64,000 nt of DNA from Actinomycetes bacterium. Lineage in GTDB: Bacteria; Actinomycetota; Acidimicrobiia; Acidimicrobiales; Aldehydirespiratoraceae. Below are positions 48,098 through 57,321 of the stretch, one piece after another. Below the pieces are notes generated by a model. The model was not told the DNA's origin and did no database searches. It saw nothing but the letters and a program-made list of their open reading frames with translations. Location of the stretch: contig JAJRXC010000110.1 of NCBI GenBank assembly GCA_024276495.1, positions 38,959 to 102,958 on the forward strand. Reading direction: 5' to 3'. How positions within the stretch are numbered: position 1 is the stretch's first letter; each line of letters begins with the position of its first letter. The position numbers and the translations under genes are program-made.

Positions 48098-49176
48098 CCC
48101 AGTTCCTGCAGGCGTGCTTCGACGGGCTCGCCCTCGGCTCCCAGTACGCCCTCATCGTGCTCGGCTTCGTGGTGGTCTACCGGGCCACCGGGATCATCAA
48201 CTTCGCTCAGGGTGGCGCGTTGATCCTGGGCGCGTACATGACCTACAACGTCAGCAACACCTGGGGTTGGAACTTCTACCTGGCGGTGGTGGTCTCGGCG
48301 GCGGTCGTGGCGCTCTTTTCGATCCTGCTCCAGCGCGCCATGCTCCAGCGGATCTTCCGCGAGGTCGGCGGGGTGCTGGTCGGCCTGCTGATCTGGGCCT
48401 CGTCGGTCTACAACGGCACCTCCCATCTCGTCGGCGTGTTCATCGGGGTTCTCGCTGGCATCGCCGCCTGGTGGATCTCGTCGCGCATCGAGGCCCGAAT
48501 CGGTGCGCGGGGCCCGTCCGAGCTCCCTGTCTTCGGCGCGATCATGGTCACCATCGGGGTGCTCTTCGTGGTCAAGCAGGTCGTCGCCTCGATCTGGGGG
48601 TTCGGTGAGCTCGATGTCGTCGATCCGTGGGAGCTGTCGACATCGAAGATCGGCGACGTCATTCTCGGCCACGCGAAGATCGCCACCATCGTGTTGGCGG
48701 CGATCGGGTTGGCGCTGTTCTTCCTCATCGACCGCTACACCCGCATCGGCATCGCGATGAGGGCCACCCACTTCGACCACGAGGCGGCGATCGCCCAGGG
48801 GATCTCCACGAAGCTCGTCTTCGCCGCGGCGTTCGGTCTGGCCGGCATCGTCGCGGCGCTGGCCGGCACCTCGGCGGCAGCCGGCTCCGACCTGATCAAC
48901 CCGAACATGGACACCATCGTTTTCTTGGCCTTCCCGGCGATGATCCTCGGCGGGTTCGACTCGCCGGGTGGCGCGGTGGCCGGCGGCGTCTCGGTCGGTC
49001 TCTTCCAGAACCTCGTCAAGACCTATGTGGCCAATCCCCCCGGGTGGTTCCCTGTCGACGACCTCGACTGGCTCGGGGCCGGCTTCGAGCGGGTCGCCAT
49101 CTTCGTGATGATGGTCGTGGTCCTGATGGTGCGGCCCTACGGGTTCTTCGGCACCGAGGAGGTGCGCCGGGTATGA
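48094..49176 (+). CDS. Liv-type ABC permease (LivH-like)
   Basis: 360 aa, eight or so membrane helices. Seen: 'FDGLALGSQYALIVLGFVVVY' opening and 'GIINFAQGGALILGAYM' (the hallmark N-A-Q-G motif of LivH), then 'GIAMRATHFDHEAAIAQGI' (the cytoplasmic EAA-like coupling loop) and 'NPNMDTIVFLAFPAMILGGFDSPGGAVAGG'-type C-terminal pore motif, key part 'ILGGFDSPGGAV'. GTG start overlapping the ligase stop. An insertion after helix 3 makes it about 60 aa longer than E. coli LivH. Confidence 0.92.
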   Translation: MTQFLQACFDGLALGSQYALIVLGFVVVYRATGIINFAQGGALILGAYMTYNVSNTWGWNFYLAVVVSAAVVALFSILLQRAMLQRIFREVGGVLVGLLIWASSVYNGTSHLVGVFIGVLAGIAAWWISSRIEARIGARGPSELPVFGAIMVTIGVLFVVKQVVASIWGFGELDVVDPWELSTSKIGDVILGHAKIATIVLAAIGLALFFLIDRYTRIGIAMRATHFDHEAAIAQGISTKLVFAAAFGLAGIVAALAGTSAAAGSDLINPNMDTIVFLAFPAMILGGFDSPGGAVAGGVSVGLFQNLVKTYVANPPGWFPVDDLDWLGAGFERVAIFVMMVVVLMVRPYGFFGTEEVRRV

Positions 49177-50384
49177 GCGTGGTGCGGCGAGTCCTCTGGG
49201 GACGCCCCAACGAACGAATGATTGTCGACTACCACGACGATCTGCGGCTCTTCCCCACCCGCGCCCAGCGGGCATGGCTGGTGGTGCTGGTGCTCGGATG
49301 GCTCTTCCTGCCGGCGTTGTGGGACAACGCACCGTTCACCTTCTTCAGCGAGAACGGGGTGAGCCTCAACACCTTGGCCTATGCCGGTGTGTTTGCGATC
49401 GCCGCGATCGGCCTCAACCTGCTCACCGGCTACACCGGCCAGGTCTCTCTCGGCCACTCGGTCTTCTTGGCCGTCGGTGCCTACTTCACCGCCTACGCCG
49501 GCAGCACCTGGAACATGCCGATGTGGCAGTGGTTGATCATCGCGCCCGCCGCCGGCTGGGTGGTCGGCGCCATGGTCGGGCCCTTTGCCCTGCGGCTGCG
49601 GGGCAACTATCTGGTGGTGGTCACCCTCGGTCTGGTGTTCATCGGTGAGCACATCTTCCGCAACTGGAAGAGCGTCACCGGGGGGAGCACCGGCACGTCG
49701 GCTGCCACCGTTCCGATGGAGATCGGCCCGCTCGACGTGCGGTCCCTGGAGATCTTCGGGCGGGCGTTCGACGAGGACCGTGCCTTCTTCTGGCTCATCT
49801 GGCTCGTCGTGGGCATCGTGGCCTGGCTGGTGAAGAACATCGTGCGGACCCGGCCGGGGCGGGCGATGCAGGCCGTGCGCGATCGCGACATGGCTGCGGA
49901 GATCATCGGGATCGATGTCGGGATCCTCGGCTACAAGACCCAGGCGTTCGCGTGGTCGGCGGCCATCGCGGCGCTGGCCGGCGCCCTGTTCGCGCCGCTG
50001 CAACTCTTCATCGGTCCGGGTGACTTCGGCTTGCTGATCTCGATCCAGTTCATCGCCATGATCATCCTGGGTGGCATGGGGACGATCTACGGATCGATCA
50101 TCGGTGCCCTCATCATCACGGCGATGCCCCGTTTGATCGAGGGCTACTCGTCGAGCACGCTGCCGTTGATCGGTCGGCTGCCGTTCATCGGCGATCAGTT
50201 CGAGGGTGGCCTGCCCGGTGTGGCGGCCAAGACAACCGACGACGGCCTGATCTCGGTTTCATCGCTCAACGTGGTGATCTACGGTCTTCTCATCGCGTTG
50301 TTCCTGCTCGTGGAACAGCGAGGACTCGCCGGCATCTGGGTGCGGATCCGCAACTACTTCTCGACCTGGCCGTTCTCGTACTGA
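49173..50384 (+). CDS. Liv-type ABC permease (LivM-like)
   Basis: 403 aa. Seen: 'AIAAIGLNLLTGYTGQVSLGHSVFLAVGAY' in short form 'TGYTGQVSLGHSVF', 'LRLRGNYLVVVTLGL', coupling loop 'GRAMQAVRDRDMAAEIIGID', and 'ILGGMGTIYGSIIGA'. Start ATG 49173 overlaps livH stop (ATGA); longer frames extend backwards through livH and were rejected. Confidence 0.93.
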   Translation: MSVVRRVLWGRPNERMIVDYHDDLRLFPTRAQRAWLVVLVLGWLFLPALWDNAPFTFFSENGVSLNTLAYAGVFAIAAIGLNLLTGYTGQVSLGHSVFLAVGAYFTAYAGSTWNMPMWQWLIIAPAAGWVVGAMVGPFALRLRGNYLVVVTLGLVFIGEHIFRNWKSVTGGSTGTSAATVPMEIGPLDVRSLEIFGRAFDEDRAFFWLIWLVVGIVAWLVKNIVRTRPGRAMQAVRDRDMAAEIIGIDVGILGYKTQAFAWSAAIAALAGALFAPLQLFIGPGDFGLLISIQFIAMIILGGMGTIYGSIIGALIITAMPRLIEGYSSSTLPLIGRLPFIGDQFEGGLPGVAAKTTDDGLISVSSLNVVIYGLLIALFLLVEQRGLAGIWVRIRNYFSTWPFSY

Positions 50385-50418
50385 GAACGGCCGAGAAACA
50401 AACCCCTGGAGGAACATC

Positions 50419-51816
50419 ATGAGCAAACGATGGCTACGAATACTTGCCACCATCTTGGCATTGACACTCGTCGCGGCCGCGTGCGGCAACGACGATGACG
50501 ATGCCGGTGGTGACGACGCGACCCCGGCGGATGCGGGTGACACCGGCGATGCGGGTGACACCGGCGATGCGGGTGATACCGGCGACGGCGAGATGGACGA
50601 CGGTGAGATGGACGACGGTGAGATGGCCGACGGAGAGATGGACGACGGCGAGATGGCCGACGGCATCCCGGAGGCCCCGGGCTTCGACGGCACCACGATC
50701 AGGGTCGGTGTGATCTCGGATCTCTCCGGTCCGGTGGCGGTGATCGGTGAGCCGCTGACCGCCGGCGGGCAGGTCTACTACGACTACATCAACAGCCAGG
50801 GTGGCATCGGCGGCATGTACCCGATCGAGACGGTCGAGGCGAGCAGCGAGTACAACCCGACCACCGGTGTGCAGGTCTACAACGACATGAAGGACGACGT
50901 GGTCATCATCGGCCAGCTCCTGGGCACACCGGTCACCAACGCGGTGCTCGAGTCGCTGAAGGCCGACAACGTCGTCGCCGCTCCCGCATCGCTCGACGCG
51001 CTCTGGGTCCGTGAGCAGAATCTCCTCCCGATCGGTGCGCCGTACCAGATCCAGGCCATCAACGGCCTCGACTGGTGGATCAACGAGGGTGGCGGCTCGG
51101 TCGATCAGGTGTACTGCACCTTCATCCAGGACGATCCCTACGGCGAAGCCGGACAGGCCGGCGTCGACTTCGTGGCCGAGAAGCTCGGCATCACGATCAC
51201 CGACACGGCCCGGTACGTCTCGGGCGACACCGACTTCAGTGCCCAGATCCAGCAGTTGCAGGGGTCGGGCTGCGAGGTCGTGTTCTTCGTCGCCACACCG
51301 TCGGTGACCGGCGGTGCGCTCGGTGCCGCGGCCGGGGCGGAGTTCGCGCCCCAGTGGATCGGCCAGTCGCCGACGTGGATCAACGCGCTGGCCGGGAGCG
51401 CCCTGGTCCCCTATCTGCAGGCCAACTTCGTGGTCGTCGGTGAGGGTGCCACTTGGGGAGACGACAGTGTTCCGGGCATGGCCGACATGATCGACCGGCT
51501 CGAGCAGTTCGCGCCCGATCAGGCCCCCGACTACTACTTCACCTTCGGCTACGAGCAGGCGATCGCCGTGGTCGCGGTGCTGGAGGCCGCGGTGGCCAAT
51601 GGCGATCTCAGCCGCGACGGAATCATCACCGCGATGAACAGCCTCGGGACCGTGTCGTTCCAGGGTCTCGGTGGCGATTATGTCTACGGCCCGCCCGAGG
51701 ATCGTGTCCCTGCCACGACGAACACGATCTTCGCGGTCAACCCCGACGTCCCGAACGGTGTCGAGGCAATCGTGACGGGGTACGAGTCGGAGTTCGCCTC
51801 CGAGTTCGTGTTCTAG
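50419..51816 (+). CDS. Liv-type substrate-binding lipoprotein with acidic repeat linker
   Basis: 465 aa. Lipoprotein signal 'ILALTLVAAACGND' (lipobox AAC, Cys about residue 22), then an Asp/Glu-rich linker to about residue 83 made of six-residue 'DAGDTG' and five-residue 'DGEMD/A' repeats, then a periplasmic-binding-protein type I domain ('TTIRVGVISDLSGPVAVIG', 'AAPASLDALW', 'FGYEQAIAVVAVLEAA'). GGAGGA lies 6 nt before ATG 50419. Supplies the extracellular receptor for the LivFGHM importer; ligand unknown. Confidence 0.92.
   Translation: MSKRWLRILATILALTLVAAACGNDDDDAGGDDATPADAGDTGDAGDTGDAGDTGDGEMDDGEMDDGEMADGEMDDGEMADGIPEAPGFDGTTIRVGVISDLSGPVAVIGEPLTAGGQVYYDYINSQGGIGGMYPIETVEASSEYNPTTGVQVYNDMKDDVVIIGQLLGTPVTNAVLESLKADNVVAAPASLDALWVREQNLLPIGAPYQIQAINGLDWWINEGGGSVDQVYCTFIQDDPYGEAGQAGVDFVAEKLGITITDTARYVSGDTDFSAQIQQLQGSGCEVVFFVATPSVTGGALGAAAGAEFAPQWIGQSPTWINALAGSALVPYLQANFVVVGEGATWGDDSVPGMADMIDRLEQFAPDQAPDYYFTFGYEQAIAVVAVLEAAVANGDLSRDGIITAMNSLGTVSFQGLGGDYVYGPPEDRVPATTNTIFAVNPDVPNGVEAIVTGYESEFASEFVF
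50530..50664 (+). repeat. Tandem coding repeats (18 bp then 15 bp)
   Basis: Three 18-bp units (50530-50547, 50548-50565, 50566-50583; one differs at a single base) are followed by about five 15-bp units (50584-50664) with small variations. They encode the acidic linker of the binding lipoprotein. Direct tandem DNA repeats in frame suggest length variation by slippage or recombination. Confidence 0.85.
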
Positions 51817-51839
51817 TCGCCGACGCCTGTTGCTCGATC

Positions 51840-51877
51840 GAGGGGGTCGCCGTCGGTTCGCCGGCGGCGGCCCCCTC
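51840..51877 (+). terminator. Hairpin terminator of the liv-fadD operon
   Basis: Stem of 13 pairs: GAGGGGG-T-CGCCG (51840-51852) with CGGCG-G-CCCCCTC (51865-51877), one G-U pair, 12-nt loop. It begins 23 nt after the binding-protein stop. No T-run follows, as is common in high-GC actinobacteria. Confidence 0.65.
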
Positions 51878-51902
51878 GTCGCGTCGGGACGGACGCCACT
51901 GC

Positions 51903-51940
51903 CGGTAAGATTTGTCCGGTTTTGGTTACCGCTCTAGGGT
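51903..51940 (+). promoter_or_regulatory. Promoter and candidate operator of the atu-like operon
   Basis: TTGTCC (51912-51917), 17-nt spacer, TAGGGT (51935-51940), with the ATG only 9 nt further on. An exact inverted repeat, CGGTAA (51903-51908) and TTACCG (51926-51931), brackets the -35. It could be the site for the TetR regulator encoded in the operon; this is inference from position. Confidence 0.55.
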
Positions 51941-51949
51941 CGGGTCACG

Positions 51950-53596
51950 ATGAGACCTTCCCTACTGGCGCCGGTGCTGCGCACCGACCTGCGAACTGAC
52001 GACACCCAGTACTTCGCGAACCGCGATGACATGCTGGAGCAGTTGGCCGAGATCGAGGCGTTGCTCGACGAGGCCGAAGCCGGCGGCGGACCGGAGCGGA
52101 TGGCCCGGCTGCGGTCCCGCGGGAAGCTCCCCATTCGGGAGCGCATCGCGGCGGTGTTGGACCCCGACAGTCCCTTCTTGGAGATCAGCCCACTCGCCGC
52201 GTACAACTCCGACTACACGCTCGGCGGCGGCATGGTCGTCGGCATCGGTGTCATCGCCGGTGTCGAGTGCGTCATCATGGGAAACGACCCGACCGTGTTG
52301 GCCGGCGCTCTCACGCCGTATGCCGGCAAGAAGTGGATGCGGGCGCTCGAGATCGCGCGCGACAACAGGATCCCGTACGTGAGCTTCGTCGAATCGGCCG
52401 GCGGCGACCTCCGAGTCGAGACGGGAGGAGGCGAAGGACGGCGCCGGGTGCAGACCGATCACTTCGCAGAGACGGGCCGCTTCTTCTACGAGATGATCGA
52501 GCTGTCGAAGTTGGAGATTCCGACCGTCTGTGTCGTCTTCGGGTCGTCGACGGCCGGGGGCGCATATCAACCCGGCCTGTCCGACTACACGATCATGGTG
52601 AAGGAGCAGTCGAAGATGTTCCTCGCCGGCCCTCCCCTGGTCAAGATGGCGACCGGCGAGGAGTCCGACGACGAGACTCTCGGCGGGGCCGAGATGCACA
52701 CCACCGTCTCCGGCGGCGGCGACTACTTCGCCGAGGACGAGATGGACGCGCTCCGCATGTGTCGCGAGGTGGTGTCACACCTCAACTGGCGCAAGCCGGG
52801 ACCGCCACCACGATTCGACGTCGTGGAGCCGGTGCACGACCCCGAGGAGCTGCTCGGCATCATCAGCCGCGATCTGGTGAAGCCCGTCGATGTCCGCGAG
52901 GTGATCGCCCGGGTCGTCGATGGGTCGCGTTTCGAGGAGTTCAAACCCCGCTGGGGACGCACCCTCGTGTGCGGTTGGGCCTCGATCCACGGCTATCCGG
53001 TGGGAATCCTCGGCAACAACGGGGTCCTCTACCCCGACAGCGCCCAAAAGGCCGCCCACTTCATCCAGCTCAACAACCAGATCGATGTTCCCCTCGTGTT
53101 CCTGCAGAACATCACCGGGTACATGGTGGGCCGCGAGTTCGAGGCGGACGGGATCATCAAGAAGGGATCCCAGATGATCAACGCGGTCGCCAACTCGACG
53201 GTGCCGCACCTCACCGTCATCTTGGGCTCATCGTACGGAGCCGGCACCTACGGCATGTCGGGTCGAGCGTTCGGGAACCGGTTCACCTTCTTGTGGCCGA
53301 CGGCCAAGATCGCGGTGATGGGCCCGAAGCAGATCGCCGGCGTGATGTCGATGGTCCGTCGCGGCCAGGCGGCGCGGGCCGGGATCGAGTTCGACGAGGC
53401 GGAGGACGCCGAGACGGTCGCGATGGTCGAGGAGATCCAGGAGAAGGGTTCGCTGGCCCTCCGGGCGACCGGGGCGATATCGGACGATGGGATCATCGAT
53501 CCCCGAGACACCCGGGACACGCTCGGGATGTGCCTCTCGGTCGTCGGCAATCGCACGATCGAGGGGGCCGATGGGTACGGGGTGTTCCGTCTGTGA
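51950..53596 (+). CDS. Acyl-CoA carboxylase beta subunit (carboxyltransferase), AtuC/LiuB-like
   Basis: 548-aa carboxyltransferase subunit of a biotin-dependent carboxylase of the methylcrotonyl/geranyl-CoA class. Seen: 'RLRSRGKLPIRERIAAVLD', the oxyanion stretches 'FGSSTAGGAYQPGLSDYT' and 'LGSSYGAGTYGMSGRAF', 'LFLQNITGYMVGREFE'-type sequence ('VFLQNITGYMVGREF') and 'GPKQIAGVMSMVRRGQAAR'. First gene of the operon. AtuA next door points to a geranyl-CoA-like substrate rather than methylcrotonyl-CoA; no HMG-CoA lyase is present. Confidence 0.9.
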   Translation: MRPSLLAPVLRTDLRTDDTQYFANRDDMLEQLAEIEALLDEAEAGGGPERMARLRSRGKLPIRERIAAVLDPDSPFLEISPLAAYNSDYTLGGGMVVGIGVIAGVECVIMGNDPTVLAGALTPYAGKKWMRALEIARDNRIPYVSFVESAGGDLRVETGGGEGRRRVQTDHFAETGRFFYEMIELSKLEIPTVCVVFGSSTAGGAYQPGLSDYTIMVKEQSKMFLAGPPLVKMATGEESDDETLGGAEMHTTVSGGGDYFAEDEMDALRMCREVVSHLNWRKPGPPPRFDVVEPVHDPEELLGIISRDLVKPVDVREVIARVVDGSRFEEFKPRWGRTLVCGWASIHGYPVGILGNNGVLYPDSAQKAAHFIQLNNQIDVPLVFLQNITGYMVGREFEADGIIKKGSQMINAVANSTVPHLTVILGSSYGAGTYGMSGRAFGNRFTFLWPTAKIAVMGPKQIAGVMSMVRRGQAARAGIEFDEAEDAETVAMVEEIQEKGSLALRATGAISDDGIIDPRDTRDTLGMCLSVVGNRTIEGADGYGVFRL

Positions 53597-55569
53597 GGCA
53601 CGCACCCTTCCACACCGTCCTGGTGGCCAACCGGGGCGAGATCGCCCGCCGGATCTTTCGCACCGCTCGCTCGATGGGTCTGCGGACCGTCGCGGTGTTC
53701 ACCGACGCCGATGCCGATGCGTGCTTCGTCGGGGACGCCGACGAAGCCGTTCGGGTCACGAGCCATCTCGATGCCGAGGCCATCGTCGCGGCGGCAACGG
53801 CCACCGGGGCCGGCGCGATCCATCCCGGCTACGGGTTCCTGGCCGAGAACGCCGCGTTCGCCGAGGCCGTCGTCGGGGCCGGGCTGGTTTGGGTGGGGCC
53901 CCGGCCGGAGGCGATCGCGGCGATGGGCGACAAGATCCGGGCTCTTCGAGTCGCGATCGATGCGGGCGTACCGGTGCTCGAATCAGCGGAGGACCCGGCC
54001 CGTTTCGACACGATCGGGTTTCCGCTGCTCGTCAAGGCGGCCGCGGGCGGGGGCGGGAAGGGCATGCGGGTCGTCACGGACGCGGGCGGGCTCGACGACG
54101 CGGTCGAGTCCGCCCGTCGCGAAGCACGCTCGGCCTTCGGTGACGATCGGGTATTCGCCGAACGTTTCGTGTCCCGGGCCCAGCACGTGGAGATCCAGAT
54201 GCTCGGGGATGGTCATGGCAACCTCGTTCATCTCGGAGAGCGCGAGTGCAGCATCCAACGTCGCCACCAAAAGATCATCGAGGAATCGCCGTCGCCCTCG
54301 ATCGACGATGCGACCCGGCGGGCGATGGGCGACGCCGCGATTCGTCTCGGCGCCGCGCTCGACTACGAGTCGGCCGGCACGGTCGAGTTCCTGGTCGACG
54401 ACGAGTCCGGAGAGTTCTTCTTCCTCGAGGTCAACACTCGGCTCCAGGTCGAACATCCGGTCACCGAAGAGGTCACCGGAATCGATCTGGTCCGTGAGCA
54501 GTTGCGGATCGCGATGGGTGAAGCCCTCGGGTACACACAACACGACATCTCGGTCACCGGCCACGCCATCGAGGCCCGCCTCTACGCGGAGGAGCCCGCC
54601 AACGACTTCCTTCCCGCGACCGGTGAGCTGGAGGCCTTCGAGCCGGCCCCGGAGCCCCGGGTCCGATGGGAGTCGGGGGTCGGGCCCGGGTCGAGGATCA
54701 CGGTCGACTTCGACCCGATGATCGCCAAGGTCATCGCCACGGGTCCGACCCGCTCCGAGGCCGCGGCCGCGCTGGCGCTCGCACTCGAACGACTTCACAT
54801 CGGTGGGGTGCGCACCAACCGGGACTTTCTCGCCGCGACATTGCGAACGGAGGCGTTCCTCACCGGCGACACCACCACGGATTTCATCGAGCGGATCGCG
54901 CCACCCCGCCGCGTCGAACAGACCGAGGCGGAGCGCCGCTGGCTCGGGGTCGCGGCCGCGTTGTGGCTGCAGGGCACCAATCGGGCCGAGGCGACGACGC
55001 TCCCGGCGATGCCGAGCGGTTTTCGAATCGGCCGCCTCGGCCCGCAACGCGTCGAGCTCCGCCTGGACGACGAGACCCTCGTCGTCGGGTACCGCGCCAA
55101 CCGGGCCGGGTCGTTTCGGATCGGAAAGAACGGTGAGGACGGTGCGGCGATCGTCCACCGCTGGTCGGCCGACGAGCTGGATCTCGAGTTCGCGGGACAG
55201 CGCCGACGCCTGCGGGTCACCCGCGCCGGGGCCCGGCTGCATCTCACCGGAACGGCCCGCGGTGCGACCGTCGATGTCGTTCCCCGCTTCTCGGTGCCCG
55301 AACCCGACATGCCGGGCGGCGCCGTCGCCGCGCCCATGCCCGGCAAGGTCATCGAGGTCCGGGTCGCGGTCGGTGACCGGGTCAGCGCCGGGCAGGTCGT
55401 GGTCGTCCTCGAGGCCATGAAGATGGAGAACCATCTGCGGGTCGCCGAGGCGGGCACGGTGGTCGAGGTCCGGGCGGTGGTCGGAGACCAGGTCGAGCGG
55501 GATGCGCTGCTGATGGTGGTCGACACCGGCTCCGCGACCGATGAGTCGACGGCGGCGAACGATGGCTGA
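53593..55569 (+). CDS. Acyl-CoA carboxylase alpha subunit (biotin carboxylase + BCCP), AtuF/LiuD-like
   Basis: 658 aa. N-terminal biotin carboxylase: 'VLVANRGEIARRIFRTAR', ATP-grasp loop 'AAAGGGGKGMRVV', 'ERECSIQRRHQKIIEE', and 'EVNTRLQVEHPVTE'. A middle BT-like domain follows, and the C-terminal biotinyl domain carries 'LEAMKMENHLRV' with the biotinylated Lys. GTG start overlaps the beta-subunit stop (GTGA, 53593-53596). Forms the holoenzyme with the preceding gene product. Confidence 0.93.
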   Translation: MRHAPFHTVLVANRGEIARRIFRTARSMGLRTVAVFTDADADACFVGDADEAVRVTSHLDAEAIVAAATATGAGAIHPGYGFLAENAAFAEAVVGAGLVWVGPRPEAIAAMGDKIRALRVAIDAGVPVLESAEDPARFDTIGFPLLVKAAAGGGGKGMRVVTDAGGLDDAVESARREARSAFGDDRVFAERFVSRAQHVEIQMLGDGHGNLVHLGERECSIQRRHQKIIEESPSPSIDDATRRAMGDAAIRLGAALDYESAGTVEFLVDDESGEFFFLEVNTRLQVEHPVTEEVTGIDLVREQLRIAMGEALGYTQHDISVTGHAIEARLYAEEPANDFLPATGELEAFEPAPEPRVRWESGVGPGSRITVDFDPMIAKVIATGPTRSEAAAALALALERLHIGGVRTNRDFLAATLRTEAFLTGDTTTDFIERIAPPRRVEQTEAERRWLGVAAALWLQGTNRAEATTLPAMPSGFRIGRLGPQRVELRLDDETLVVGYRANRAGSFRIGKNGEDGAAIVHRWSADELDLEFAGQRRRLRVTRAGARLHLTGTARGATVDVVPRFSVPEPDMPGGAVAAPMPGKVIEVRVAVGDRVSAGQVVVVLEAMKMENHLRVAEAGTVVEVRAVVGDQVERDALLMVVDTGSATDESTAANDG

Positions 55570-57319
55570 GCCGATCCGTGTCGCCAACTGCTCCGGCTTC
55601 TACGGGGACCGGCGCAGCGCGGCGAAGGAGATGGTCGACGGTGGTCCGATCGATGCGCTGACCGGCGACTGGCTGGCAGAGCTGACCATGCTCATCCTCG
55701 CCCGCACCCGCGTGAAGCATCCGGGCGGTGGGTACGCCCGCACCTTCGTGCAACAGATGGAAGAGGTGATGGGGACCTGTCTCGACCGGGGGATCAAGGT
55801 GATCTCCAATGCCGGAGGGCTCGACCCCGACCATTGCGCTGAGGCAGTGCACGACGTCGCCGACAAGCTCGGCCTGTCCCCCACGATCGCCTATGTCAAC
55901 GGAGACGACCTGTTGCCGCGTCTCGACGAGATCCGGGCCGCGGGCATCGAGATCCTCGACTTCGAGACCGGGGCGCCGGTGGCCGAGGCCGACTACATCT
56001 CCGCCAACGCGTATCTGGGCGCCTGGGGCATCGTCGAGGCGCTCCGCCGCGGCGCCGACATCGTCGTCACCGGCCGCACCACCGATGCCGCGATCGTGTG
56101 TGGTCCCGCGGCCTGGCACCACGGCTGGACCCGGGAGGATCTCGATGCGATGGCCGGTGCGGTCGTGGCGGGACATGTCATCGAGTGCGGCACCCAGGCC
56201 ACCGGGGGGAACTACTCGTTCTTCACCGAGATCGACGGGCTGGAGCGGCCCGGATTCCCGTTCGCGGAGATCGCGGTCGACGGATCGTCGGTCATCGGCA
56301 AACACGACGGGACCGGTGGTGCGGTCACGATCGGCACCGTCACCTCGCAGCTGCTCTACGAGATCGGCGGGCCGGGCTATCTCGGCCCCGACGTGACGGC
56401 TCGCTTCGACACGATCGAGCTCGCCGAGGAGGGCCCTGACCGAGTTCGGATCTCGGGCACGAGGGGCGAGGCGCCCCCGGAGATGTTGAAAGTCTCGATG
56501 AACCGATGGGGCGGCTACCGCAGCGACATGACGATCGCCTTGACGGGTCTCGACATCGAGCAGAAGGCGGCGCTCGTCGAGCGGGCCTTCTGGCGATCGT
56601 GCCGCGTCGATCGCGACGACTTCGAGAGCGTCACCACGACGGTGGTCCGCACCGACAAGGTGAACCCGGCGACCAACGAGGAAGCGGTCGCCGGATGGCG
56701 AATCACCGTGAAGGACCCCGACGAGTCAAAGACGAGAGCGATCGGTTCGGCGATGAACGACCTCGCCCTGGCCAGCATTCCCGGATTCTTCGGCTTGGGC
56801 GGCGGCGGGGTGGGCCGGCCGTTCGGTGTACACGTCTCCGGACTGGTTCCCCGCGATCTCGTACCCCAGCACGTCGTCGTCCTCGGCGGCGACCGAACCG
56901 TCGTCGACTCCGATGTCCCACGATCGCGGCCCGACGTCGACGTACCGGAGGTCGAGCCGGTCTCGGCCCCCACGGGAGCGACCCGGACCGTCCCGCTCGG
57001 TCTGATCGTCGGTGCCCGCTCGGGTGACAAGGGCGGCAACGCCAACCTGGGGGTGTTCGTGAGGTCCGCCGCAGCCTTCGCCTGGCTCGAGTCGACCCTG
57101 ACCGTCGATCGGCTCCGGGAGCTGCTGCCCGAGACCGGTGGGCTCGCGATCGACCGATTCGTTCTCCGCAACCTGTGGTCGATCAACTTCGTGATCCACG
57201 GCATCCTCCAGGAGGGCGTCGCCTCCTCGACCCGCCAGGATGCCCAGGCGAAGGGGCTGGGCGAATGGCTGCGGGCTCGCCATGTCGAGATCCCAAGGTC
57301 GCTGCTCGCGCAGGACTGA
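55562..57319 (+). CDS. atuA: AtuA-family (DUF1446) protein
   Basis: 585 aa. N-terminal DUF1446 core: 'RVANCSGFYGDRRSAAKEMV', 'GGPIDALTGDWLAELTM', 'VISNAGGLDPDHCAEAV', 'VTGRTTDAAIVCGPAAWHHGW', 'GHVIECGTQATGGNYSFF'. The C-terminal AtuA-like ferredoxin-fold domain starts near 'GLIVGARSGDKGGNANLGVF'. In Pseudomonas AtuA is required for growth on citronellol and geraniol, but its reaction is not established. Start ATG 55562 overlaps the carboxylase stop by 8 nt; a longer frame from 55541 adds seven basic residues. Diagnostic gene of the locus. Confidence 0.93.
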   Translation: MAEPIRVANCSGFYGDRRSAAKEMVDGGPIDALTGDWLAELTMLILARTRVKHPGGGYARTFVQQMEEVMGTCLDRGIKVISNAGGLDPDHCAEAVHDVADKLGLSPTIAYVNGDDLLPRLDEIRAAGIEILDFETGAPVAEADYISANAYLGAWGIVEALRRGADIVVTGRTTDAAIVCGPAAWHHGWTREDLDAMAGAVVAGHVIECGTQATGGNYSFFTEIDGLERPGFPFAEIAVDGSSVIGKHDGTGGAVTIGTVTSQLLYEIGGPGYLGPDVTARFDTIELAEEGPDRVRISGTRGEAPPEMLKVSMNRWGGYRSDMTIALTGLDIEQKAALVERAFWRSCRVDRDDFESVTTTVVRTDKVNPATNEEAVAGWRITVKDPDESKTRAIGSAMNDLALASIPGFFGLGGGGVGRPFGVHVSGLVPRDLVPQHVVVLGGDRTVVDSDVPRSRPDVDVPEVEPVSAPTGATRTVPLGLIVGARSGDKGGNANLGVFVRSAAAFAWLESTLTVDRLRELLPETGGLAIDRFVLRNLWSINFVIHGILQEGVASSTRQDAQAKGLGEWLRARHVEIPRSLLAQD

Positions 57320-57321
57320 CC

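Noticed and set aside
50530..50664. Short direct repeats suggestive of a CRISPR
   Set aside because: Units are contiguous with no spacers, keep the reading frame and encode the lipoprotein linker.
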